Shown: positions 36,801-48,800 of the stretch, one piece after another | Numbering within the stretch: position 1 is the stretch's first letter | Layout: each line of letters begins with the position of its first letter | Source of the DNA: Symbiodinium natans | Taxonomy: Eukaryota > Sar > Dinophyceae > Suessiales > Symbiodiniaceae | DNA length: 64,000 bases | NCBI GenBank assembly: GCA_905221605.1 | Contig: CAJNDS010000104.1 | Coordinates: forward strand, 52,501-116,500 | Direction of reading: 5' to 3' | The notes under the pieces: generated by a model | The model's input: the letters and a program-made list of their open reading frames with translations, nothing else | What the model was told of the DNA's origin: nothing | Databases searched by the model: none | Made by a program: the position numbers and the translations under genes

Positions 36801-39800
36801 GAATATAGAGCCCCGGATAGTAGGATCCCCTTATGTATTACAGTAAGGACCCCAATAAGGCACCCCTAATTTCCATATAAAGCCCAACGGAAAAATCTCA
36901 AGCACATCCGTGTTCATATCCTGGGTCGTCGTGAGAAGCAGAGGGCCAACCTCATATTTGAGGGCTCTCAAGATGGCCCCCTTCTTGAAGTGTTCAAATA
37001 GTGCCGGATAATGGGGGCACCCCAGATAGGGACTGATCTGGCTTCTTCTGTGTTTATTCCCGCTGCTTGGCGCTTGCTTGTTTTGGAACGGCCTCCCTAA
37101 ACCCTAAACCCTTCTCGCCCATGAATCTACACCAGTGGAAGGTATGACGGAACACCGTATCTGCAGCAGCACGACCTGGAAACCGCCTCGCGGCATTTCG
37201 CCGCCTTGCGTTCAGTAAGGGTTTAGGGATTATGGGCTTAGGGACAATGGGGTGCAGGGAAGCTTGGTACCTCAAGCAAATCAGCCTGCTAGGGTCCCCG
37301 AGTTTGAAGAGTTCTTGGCTTCCTTCTAAGCCTGAAATCCGGCAAACGCGTGCGCTTTGCTGCCCAGGCGACGATCGCAGGGCGATATTCGCTGCCTGAG
37401 CACCCCTGGCTGTCTTACTCTTGCAGTCTTGTCCCCTGAAACCTTCAGCCCTGAACCATTGGTGAGCAGCAGGCGGCTGCTTGCACTTAAGTTGCTTTAA
37501 GGATGGGCTTTCTTCTTCAGCCCTGAAGGCAGGAGAGCTCGGAGCAAGATGCAAGCAAACCAAGCAGAGACTGCCACGAGAAGGAAAGACAACTATCCAA
37601 AAAAACAAGGCGGCACGAGTAGCTGAAGGCAAGCAGAGACGAGTACATCCTTGTTTTGTTGCATCATCCGTACCATCCGCTTTCTGATGCCATAACGTTG
37701 CGACCATGCTGTTGCCTCATACAAGCCCAAGAGCCGACTCGCCACTTGCAACATGGCTTCTCAGCAAAAATCATAGTTGTTTTCCCTCATCATCATCGTT
37801 TGTCTCTTGTCATGACTACCATGAAGTATGTCCTCCCTGATTAGATCCCGGAGCGCTTGAAATACAGCTGCGAAGACCTTCTAGGACAGCCCTTTGAGGA
37901 GTTCTCCTGCTTCAGGTACGATTGCACCCTAGACATACAGCCCGACGGCTCCTTTCGCAACTACGGCTCCCAGCACGAGATGGTCGGTCAAGCGACCATC
38001 GCCGGTGTGCTGCCGCCGGGCCAAATATCGAAGCTTTTTCAGAGTCTCGCACATCGGGCTCTTGCATCGCCAAGGTGAATGTTATGAGTGATGAGTATGT
38101 TGGTAAGTTGTTATATTGCTTATCATCATGGCTGTGGCTATGCTTTTGGATTATAATTATGAGGATGTAGTGTTACTATCAGCAGCATGATTCATTGCAT
38201 CGTTGTCATTGTCATTGTTATTGTTACGGTTCGTTTTGCCATATGTGTTATTTTGGTCCTTGCTACTGTGATGATGGTCATAATAACAACAGCAACAGCA
38301 ACTATACTACTGCTGCTTCTAGTCAACATCTTCGCGGTAGTATAGTGATGATGGTGATGCCGATGACGGTGGTCGTGATGATGATCAGCATCGTTCTTGC
38401 TATGATTCCTACGACGGTTAATCTACTATTGTCTGACAGTATTGCGCTCCAGGTTCTGTTCTGTTCTTGCACCCCAGGCATGAAGCCCTGAAACCCTAAG
38501 CCTCAGGCCCTGAGGCGCTGCAACCCTCAACCCCAGGCCTTGAGGCCCAGAAACCCTGAAACCCTTAACCCCAGGCGCGCTGGCCGTGTACCTGCGTCCT
38601 CCATGGCCGACGTGCCGGAGGGAATGCAGGTCTGTTCCTTCCGTGGCAGCTTACGGGTTCGGGGGGGGGGGGGGTCTCGAGAGGGGTTGAGATGTGTTGG
38701 GGTTTCGAGGCTTTTTGGTTCTTTCTGTTTGGGAGGGCTTTGAAATTTAGGAGTTCAGGGTGTTTCTTTATTTGGTGAAGAAAGCGGCATGAAGCCGAAG
38801 ACGATCGGAGGCCGCAGAGAATTTGAGGCCTCACCCCTAAACCCTAAACCCGACACCCTAAGCCCAAATCGGTGGGGCCCAAAGTTCACGGGTTGACGCG
38901 CATGCATCATCTGGATGTCCGAGGCTACATCTGCGAGTTGGACAGGTGGTACATCCGCACTATGATGGACGGGAAGGAGACCACGGCCAAAATCCGAACA
39001 GCGAGCTGAGAAACACATGCTCTGACAGCCCTTCTCCATTGGAAACAGCTACCATTTTTTTCCCTACTGAGGGTGTCACCACCACGAAATTCGGTTAGAC
39101 TTGAGGCCAAGGATCACCCTCAACCCCTTCCCCTCAAAGCCGGCAGGTGCATTTCAAGCATTTCCCTGTTGATTTTTGTTCAGAATTGTCGTTTCTGGTG
39201 TTTTGGGTGCAGTGTTGGCTTTTTGGGGGTGTTGCAAACCCTCAAGCCCTCAAGCCCTCAACTCTCCAGCCCTTCAACTCCTCAAGCCCTCAGAGCCAGG
39301 AGATGACCCCGGAAGATCTGGAGTTCACCGGGCCTGGCTACCAGACCTACTCGGTGCTCGGTGTTTTTTGTGTGCTGTGGGATTGAGGGGTCAAAGTGGG
39401 GGTTCGCCCCCCCTCTGGGATCTGCGGCACCTTCCAAAGGGTTCCAGTTGCAGGGGCGTGCGGGGTTTTGTGTTCTTGGCTCAGCTGCTCAGCCCCCAGA
39501 TGTTTTGAGGGACTGGATGGGTCAGGGGCAGTTCCACCTCTTGGGATCTCAGGGTTTGGCGCAAACGCCGGTCTTGCCTTTACCTGTTGCTGCCGAAATC
39601 TGACACCTGCGCCTTCTGAGCATGTATCTATGGACCCCAAAACAGCCGAGGTGCATGCCTGGCTCGAGCCCCTTCCGGGCAGCACCTTCGCCGACGGCGC
39701 CTTTATGGAGAACCGTCCGAGACCAACTGCCCAAGACGCTCGGAGCGGTTTTGGAAGAGGGAAGGGGGGGGGGGTTGCTCTCCCGGTCAAAGAGATGCGG

Positions 39801-42800
39801 TCGTTGTGTGCTTTGAGGTTTATGGGTTGATTGCATTTTATGTCCCTCTTTCTCCAAGGACGGGTGGATGCTTGAGGATAACCCCCTTCGCCACCCTTGG
39901 CACCGCTCCATGCCGTGGCCGGAGCTCCAGAAACTCCTCCGTAGCTCGGCACTGGAGACTTCTGCTTAGGCCTTTGGGGCAGTCCCAAAAGTGGACTGCC
40001 CCGGCGAAGGTCTCCGAATCCTTTCTTCGGCCCTTTTGTGATGGCTTCGACATATGGTTTAAAAGACCAGTCGTCAGACGTCAGACTCTGACACCCCACT
40101 TCCTGTCTCATAGGAGACAGCAAAGACGGGCCGCACAAACCGTGCTGAGAAGCCAGGCGCCCCGAAGTGCAGTCGCGACTGCAGCCAAAAAGTCGCGGCA
40201 CACCTCTCCAAGAGGTTGACCAAAGACCACAATCCAGACCCTAAGCCCTAAGCCCTAAGCCCTAAGCCCTAAGCCCTAAGCCCTAAGCCCTAAGCCCTAA
40301 GCCCTAAACCCTAAACCCTAAACCCTAAACCCTCTAGTCGCTCATTTTGCCAGGTACTGATGGACTTCTTCCGGCGTGTCCGGGGCCCAGGTGGCAGCGG
40401 GTCGCGAACCCGACCAAAAAGTGAAAACCCTAATTCCCCAACCACTGACCCTAAACCCTAAACCCTAAACCTCTCTATCATAATGAATTTAAACCCTAAT
40501 TCAAAAGTGGGCGACGGTGATTTTCGGCCTCAAAAGTGGGCAATGGTGATTTTCCTTTTCCCCGAGTTTTTTCAAGGTTTTTCAAGTTTTTCAGGGAAAG
40601 TTTGCCTCCAAAAACACCCCAAATGCGGGGGACCCCAGGATCGGCCCGGGTCCCAGTTAAAAATGCGATTTTTTAGTACTGAAATCGGCGGTTCTGGGTG
40701 GCTCTCGTCTTCTGGATTTTTGACCAAAACCGAGCCTTCACCGACAGGGGCTTCTAAACCGTAGGGTTTAGGGCCCGAAGAGCATAAAGGGCCTATTGTG
40801 GGCCTTAGATTAGATTTCGGGTTTTGGGTCCGTTAAAAACCAAAATATTTTTCTAATCTTATGGGATCCAAAGGGTGGGTGGGTATATATTCGATACCAG
40901 AGTAGCAAGCTTGACTAGTGAATGCTTGAACTGGAGATGCTGAACCCTAAACCCTAAACCCTAAACCCTAAACCCTAAACCCTAAACCCTAAACCCTAAA
41001 CCCTAAACCCTAAGCCCCAAGCCCCAAAACCCTAAACCCTAAACCCCAAATCATAGTTCCAAACCCTAAGCCCTAGCTCTAAACCCTAAGCCCCTAGTTC
41101 CCCAGACCCCCTCAACCCTAAAGCCCTAAACCCTAAACCCTAAACCCTAAACCCTAAACCCTAAACCCCAAACCCTAAACCCTAAACCCTAAACCTTCCA
41201 CCCAGCTGTGCAGCTCGAGGCAGACACCGATGGCTCCGGGGAGGTCTCTAAGGATGAGCCGCGCGGCTTGAGTTAGTGTTTAGGGTTTAGGATTTGGGGT
41301 TTTAAACATTAGGATTTAGGGTTTAGGGTTTAAGGTTTAGGGTTTAGGGTTTGGGGTTTAGGGTTTAGGATTTGGTTTAGGGTTTGGGGGTTTTGAGGAG
41401 GCATCTTTTTTTGGAAGCTTAGGAGTTCTTCTTTTCGAGGAGCCAGAAGTGGCTTCTAGTTTCAAGGTGCTTGAGGTTCCAGGGACCATCAGGGACCTCA
41501 GGGGTAGGTGGCTGGAGCCTTTGAGCGATGCTCCTCCGGCGCTTGTGCTGCGCAAGGTTTAACAACATGCTGATGTGCACCGATATCATGAAGACAGTTA
41601 TGGAGGAGTCCTCCATCGATGCTCAGGAGACTCTATTGCCTTGAAAGCCCTGCGCGTTCCCGAAACCCGAAATCACCCGAGCTCCTATAGGACCTGGGCG
41701 AGCTTTTCGAGTGGCTGGACGGTGACAAGGAGGGGCAGTTGCTCTGAGAAGGATGGAGGAAGACTGCCCACCCTTGCTGCTGCTGTTTGCAAGTTTGATC
41801 GCAACGTGGTCTGATTTTAGCTGCTACGAATCACCCCTCCCCCACCTGGGTTGCTCGATTCTCCGAATGCCGATGTCGGTGCGACTTCGCTCAGCTCGAA
41901 CCATGAGCACCTTTGGGGCTCTACATTTTCTATTCCGAGTCCCATGGGCAAATTATAGCTTAGGCTGCCAAAACTACCCGGTTTTGGCAAGGAGAGCCAT
42001 CAGCTAGAGCAAGGGCATGTGATGCTGACAATGCTCGCTTCGGCAGAGCCGAGATTGCTGAAGCAGGCGTTGCACAAGGGCATGATGCTCGCGTTCGTGT
42101 CCCACGCGTGAGCTGCAAAATCTGCGCAGCAGCCCTCCCCTCAGGGAGGCTACCCCACGAAAGCTCCCTTTCGTGGCGGGGCTCAAGGCAGCTGATGCTC
42201 ATGATGCTCGCTCTCGTGGGGCGGCTTCACTTTGCCCGAAGGCTGCTGATGCACATGCTGCTCGCTTTCGTGGCGGGGCTCAAGGCAGCTGATGCTCATG
42301 ATGCCTTCTCTCGTGGGGCGGCTTCACTTTGCCCGAAGGCTGCTGATGCGCATGATGCTCGCGTTCGTGGCGGGGCTCAAGGCAGCTGATGCTCATGATG
42401 CTCGCTTTCGTGGGGTGGCTTCACTTTGCCCGAAGGCTGCTGATGCGCATGATGCTCGCTTTCGTGGCGGGGCTCAAGGCAGCTGATGCTCATGATGCTC
42501 GCTCTCGTGGGGTGGCTTCACTTTGCCCGAAGGCTGCTGATGCGCATGATGCTCGCTTTCGTGGCGGGGCTCAAGGCAGCTGATGCTCATGATGCTCGGA
42601 CTCGTGGGGTGGCTTCACTTTGCCTGAAGGCTGCTGATGCGCATGATGCTCGCTTTCGTGTTTCGTGGCGGGGCTCAAGGCAGCTGATGCTCATGATGCT
42701 CGGACTCGTGGGGTGGCTTCACTTTGCCCGAAGGCTGCTGATGCGCATGATGCTCGCTTTCGTGGCGGGGCTCAAGGCAGCTGATGCTCATGATGCTCGC

Positions 42801-45800
42801 TCTCGTGGCTTCACTTTGCCCGAAGGCTGCTGATGCGCATGATGCTCGCTTTCGTGGCGGGGCTCAAGGCAGCTGATGCTCATGATGCTCGGACTCGTGG
42901 GGTGGCTTCACTTGCCCGAAGGCTGCTGATGCGCATGATGCTCGCTTTCGTGGCGGGGCTCAAGGCAGCTGATGCTCATGATGCTCGCTCTCGTGGGGTG
43001 GCTTCACTTTGCCCGAAGGCTGCTGATGCGCATGATGCTCGCTTTCGTGGCGGGGCTCAAGGCAGCTGATGCTCATGATGCTCGCTGTCGTGGGGTGGCT
43101 TCACTTGCCCGAAGGCTGCTGATGCGCATGATGCTCGCTTTCGTGGCGGGGCTCAAGGCAGCTGATGCTCATGATGCTCGGACTCGTGGGGTGGCTTCAC
43201 TTTGCCTGAAGGCTGCTGATGCGCATGATGCTCGCTTTCGTGTTTCGTGGCGGGGCTCAAGGCAGCTGATGCTCATGATGCTCGGACTCGTGGGGTGGCT
43301 TCACTTTGCCCGAAGGCTGCTGATGCGCATGATGCTCGCTTTCGTGGCGGGGCTCAAGGCAGCTGATGCTCATGATGCTCGCTCTCGTGGCTTCACTTTG
43401 CCCGAAGGCTGCTGATGCGCATGATGCTCGCTTTCGTGGCGGGGCTCAAGGCAGCTGATGCTCATGATGCTCGGACTCGTGGGGTGGCTTCACTTGCCCG
43501 AAGGCTGCTGATGCGCATGATGCTCGCTTTCGTGGCGGGGCTCAAGGCAGCTGATGCTCATGATGCTCGCTCTCGTGGGGTGGCTTCACTTTGCCTGAAG
43601 GCTGCTGATGCGCATGATGCGCATGATGCTCGCTTTCGTGGCGGGGCTCAAGGCAGCTGATGCTCATGATGCTCGCTGTCGTGGGGTGGCTTCACTTGCC
43701 CGAAGGCTGCTGATGCGCATGATGCTCGCTTTCGTGGCGGGGCTCAAGGCAGCTGATGCTCATGATGTTTCCTTTCGTGGGGTGGCTTTGGTTGCTTTTG
43801 GGCTGCTGATGCGCATGATGCGCATGATGCTCGCTTTCGTGGCGGGGCTCAAGGCAGCTGATGCTCATGATGCTCGCTCTCGTGGGGTGGCTGCACTTTG
43901 CCCGAAGGCTGCTGATGCGCATGATGCTCGCTTTCGTGGCGGGGCTCAAGGCAGCTGATGCTCATGATGCTCGCTCTCGTGGGGTGGCTTCTCTTTGCCT
44001 GAAGGCTGCTGATGCGCATGATGCTCGCTTTCGTGGCGGGGCTCAAGGCAGCTGATGCTCATGATGCTCGCTCTCGTGGGGCAGCTTCACTTGCCCGAAG
44101 GCGGCTGATGCTCATGATGCTCGCTCTCGTGGGGTGGCTTCACTTTGCCCGAAGGCTGCTGATGCACATGCTGCTCGCTTTCGTGGCGGGGCTCAAGGCA
44201 GCTGATGCTCATGATGCTGGCTCTCGCGGGGTGGCTTCACTTGCCCGAAGGCTGCTGATGCTCATGATGCCGGCTTTCGTGGCGGGGCTCAAGGCAGCTG
44301 ATGCTCATGATGCTCGCTCTCGTGGGGCGGCTTCACTTGCCCGAAGGCTGCTGATGCGCATGATGCTCGCTTTGGTGGCGGGGCTCAAGGCAGCTGATGC
44401 TCATGATGCTCGCTCTCGTGGGGTGGCTTCACTTGCCCGAAGGCTGCTGATGCGCATGATGCCGGCTTTCGTGGCGGGGCTCAAGGCAGCTGATGCTCAT
44501 GATGCTAGCTCTCGTGGGGCGGCTTCACTTGCCCGAAGGCTGCTGATGCACATGCTGCTCGCTTTCGTGGCGGGGCTCAAGGCAGCTGATGCTCATGATG
44601 CTCGCTCTCGTGGGGCAGCTTCGCTTTGCGCGAAGGCTGCTGATGCGCATGATGCTCGCTTTCGTGGCGGGGCTCAAGGCAGCTGATGCTCATGATGCTC
44701 GCTCTCGAGGGGTGGCTTCACTTTGCCCGAAGGCTGCAGCTGATGCTCATGATGCTCGCTCTCGTGGGGTGGCTTCACTGCCCGAAGGCAGCTGATGCTC
44801 ATGATGCTCGCTTTCGTGGGGTGGCTTCACTTGCCCGAAGGCGGCTGATGCTCATGATGCTCGCTCTCGTGGGGTGGCTTCACTTGCCCGAGACCTCCTG
44901 ATGCGCATGCTGCTCGCTTTCGTGGCGGGGCTCAAGGCAGCTGATGCTCATGATGCTCGCTCTCGTGGGGCGGCTTCACTTTGCCCGAAGGCTGCTGATG
45001 CGCATGATGCTCGCTTTCGTGGCGGGGCTCAAGGCAGCTGATGCTCATGATGCTCGCTCTCGTGGGGCGGCTTCACTTGCCCGAAGGCTGCTGATGCACA
45101 TGCTGCTCGCTTTCGTGGCGGGGCTCAAGGCAGCTGATGCTCATGATGCTCGCTCTCGTGGGGTGGTTTCACTTGCCCGAAGGCTGCTGATGCGCATGAT
45201 GCTCGCTTTCGTGGCGGGGCTCAAGGCAGCTGATGCTCATGATGTTCCCTTTCGTGGGGTGGCTTTGGTTGCTTTTGGGCTGCTGATGCGCATGATGCGC
45301 ATGATGCTCGCTTTCGTGGCGGGGCTCAAGGCAGCTGATACTCATGATGCTCGCTCTCGTGGGGCTTCACTTTGCCCGAAGGCTGCATGATGGGCATGCT
45401 GCTCGCTGTCGTGGCGGGGCTCAAGGCGGCTGATGCTCATGATGCTCGCTCTCGTGGGGTGGCTTCACTTGCCCGAAGGCTGCTGATGCGCATGATGCTC
45501 GCTTCGTGGCGGGGCTCAGGGCAGCTGATGCTCATGATGCTCGCTCTCGTGGGGTGGCTTCACTTGCCCGAAGGCTGCTGATGCTCATGATGCCGGCTTT
45601 CGTGGCGGGGCTCAAGGCAGCTATGCTCATGATGCTCGCTCTCGTGGGGTGGCTTCATTTGCCCGAAGGCTGCTGATGCGCATGATGCTCGCTTTGGTGG
45701 CGGGGCTCAAGGCAGCTGATGCTCATGATGCTCGCTCTCGTGGGGTGGCTTCACTTGCCCGAAGGCTGCTGATGGCTGCTGATGCGCATGATGGCGTGGC

Positions 45801-48800
45801 GGGGCTCAAGGCCGCGCAATGTGCACCGCCCCACCCCCACCAACATGGGCCCCACCCGCGCGCGGGGCGCACTCTGCGAATGCTCAGGCTGAGGCATGAA
45901 GTTCTGATGGTATGCTGATGATGTTTGGGTGGCATGATGGTTTTCCGATGCTCAGGGTGATGAAAGTCTCATGGCGGAAATGTCATGAAATGATCACATC
46001 TTGATGTTTTAGTTTTGTTTTTTCAAGCATTCCAACCCGTGGCCCCGTAAGACTCTTCTAACCCTAACCCCTAAGCTGTCGCAGGATGGCCTGGTGAACA
46101 TCGAGGAGTTTCTGCGGGGCTTCCGGTGGCTCGTGGTGTGTGGCCCAGACGCGAGTTTGGGGAAACCTCGGATGCTAGGATGCCCAGTAGTGGCTTCACT
46201 TCCTGTCGATGATTTTAGGTTTTTCTTGGTACCTTTTTTTAGCCGCATTTGACCCCCAAAAATGTATACACATATACTAGACGTTTCTTTTTTGTCTGCT
46301 TTTTTTTTTTTTTTCTCTCTCTCTCTCCCTTTCTCATTTTTAGTTTGATCGCTCTCTCTCTCCCTCTCTCTTCATGTTTTCTCTCTGGGGAACCGTCAAA
46401 TCACTTGCAAGCCAAACAAAGCCTGGGACCCAAATCGTGCACCAACGGCCCCTTAAAACCTTGAAACTCATCCTGGACCCTGAAACCCTAGAACCCTAGA
46501 CCCATCGTTGACCTGAAACCCTGAAACCCTGAAACCCTGGAACCCTGAAACCCTGAAACCCTGAAACCCTGAAACCCTGAAACCCTGAAACCCTGAAACC
46601 CTGAAACCCTGAAACCCTGAAGCCCTAAAACCCTGTACCCCCCCAAGCCCTAAGACTTCACACCCCCCTCCCCCACCCCCCCCCCCAAATCCCCGCCCCA
46701 AACCTCCCCTTTCCGAGGCCACCGTGGACCCCAAGGGCCTCCTGAAGCTAGAAGAGGCCTCTCCCCACTCTACGCGTTCGTCGCGACGGTTCAGGGGCTT
46801 ACAGGGCTTGCACGCGTATGGGGCTTGTGGGGTTTACAGGTCTAAGCGGTTCGGAGGTTTAAGTGTTTCGGGTTCGGGGTTTTGAGGCCTCAGCCGTTGC
46901 GGTGGTATGGGCTTCGGGCTGAGGCTTAGGGTGTCGCCTTTGCGCGTTGGATGCTATCGACTTTTCCAGTCTTTAGATCTTTCTCCAAAGCAGGAGGACA
47001 TGCCAATGAGACTGTGATTGATGGCTTCTTAAACCACCGTTTTGGCGAGGTTAGGGTGTTAGGCACCCTAACCCTAAACCCTAAAGGTAAAACGGGGGTG
47101 TGGGACTGTAGAGGTTTTGTGGCGTTTCCAATCGACAGCGTCTTGGGCTTCGGTTCTAATGAAACCAATTTGAATAGCAACAGGTACCCTTAGACCCTCG
47201 ACCCTCAACCTTATCAGTCCTAACCTAGCCCTCACCTGAAACTCTAAACATGAAACCTGAAACTCCTAAACGTTCAAGACCCCAAAATCCCGACAGCAGA
47301 GCCCCTAAGGAAACCCTAAACCCTGAACCCTAAACCCTAAACCCTAAACCCGAAACCCTAAATCCTAAGGCCAAAACCTTGAAGCCAGATGCAACCCTAA
47401 ACTGAAAGCCAGGAGCTGGCGGGCGACTTCCATCGGCTCACGAGGTGTCGAGACGACATGAGCCAAGCCCGAAGCCCACGTTTACCTTATGGTTGGTGGT
47501 TAGGGTGTCTAGGGTGTAGGATTCATAGGGTTAGGGATTGAGGGGTTGAGGGGTTTAGGGAAAAAACGACTGAATACATTTCCATTGCCTTCGTTGCCAA
47601 CAAAGCCTTCGTTCCCAACGAAGCCAAGGATTTTTTGAATGATTCCCAGCCAATTGCGCGTGACGCCCCGGAGAAACGGAATTCTCGAAGCCCCGGTTCA
47701 GGGGTTCAGGGGTTACGTTTGGCCCAGAGTGGGGGGAGGCGCCATGGGGAGGCACCACAACCCCATGGTCGTGGTTTGATAGTGCAACAGCAAGGTACAG
47801 GGGAATTCCGGAGCTGGGGCATGATCTCAGACTTCGTGCCCGGGGGTTTACGGGGGTGGCAGACCTCTCCCTCCGGAAGCTTCGGAGAGGCGGATGGTTC
47901 TGCATGTGAACCATTGCTTCGACCAGCTCCTGGAGTCCGTGACTGTCCGCTGGCTCAGGGCTTTTTTTTGGGGGGGCTCCTCCGAAACCTCCCCGCCCCT
48001 TTTGGGGGGGTTTGTGTGTCAGTATGGTTCTGTGTGGTTCTTGAAAGTCTTATAAGGTTCTTACGTCTTCTTTTCGTAGAGAACCTGGGCTATATGGATC
48101 CCAGAGATCTACGTGGGAGGAAGCGTGTGGCCGCACTGAGGTCCCCCTGAAGAAGATCAGCGCCGTGGCGGCCTCAGCCGGTCGGGAAATCGTCCCGCAG
48201 GGCCCTTCATGGCCGCAGAATGCTGTGGTTCTGAGATCACGGAGCAGATCCAGCGCATGGATCGCCTCATCAGCTCCCTTCAGAAGAGCCCAGACGAGGC
48301 CGGGTGTTGAGCTCGGGTGCATGAACTTCGCAGTACTTCGCTTGTACCCGTGGGTCGAAAGTGGAACGATAGTAACCACTCAGCTACCCACTGCCCAGAT
48401 GGACGGCAAAGCTGCGTGCCCCTGACTCAGCTGTAGAAGCTGCTTCGAGAGGATGCCCCAATTTCACTGGGGATTTCCCAAAGCTGCCCCGACAGGCAAG
48501 GGGGGTACCCTCAAGAATCTAAGACTCAGTAGTAGTGGGGTTAGTAGGGCAATATTTGGGGCTATTCCTGTGGGGGGACGTTCTTGCGGCCATCAGTCGG
48601 CGGAGTGTGAGGGCATCGCTCTGTTGCTCTGGAGCACCATTGCGGCCCCACTAGCCCCCTCCCCCCACAGCCCTTGAACCCTAAACTTCTCAAAGCCCTG
48701 AAGCCCAAAGCTTTACCGTCAGCCCAAATGCCCCAAAGCTCCCAAAGCCCTGAAACCGCCCCAATTCCAAGCCCTCAACCCGAAACTCCCAGAAAACCAA

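Noticed and set aside
42163-45815. CRISPR-like or protein-repeat reading of the 97-bp array
   Set aside because: There are no unique spacers between units, and the unit length shifts the frame each copy, so neither a CRISPR nor a repeat protein fits.
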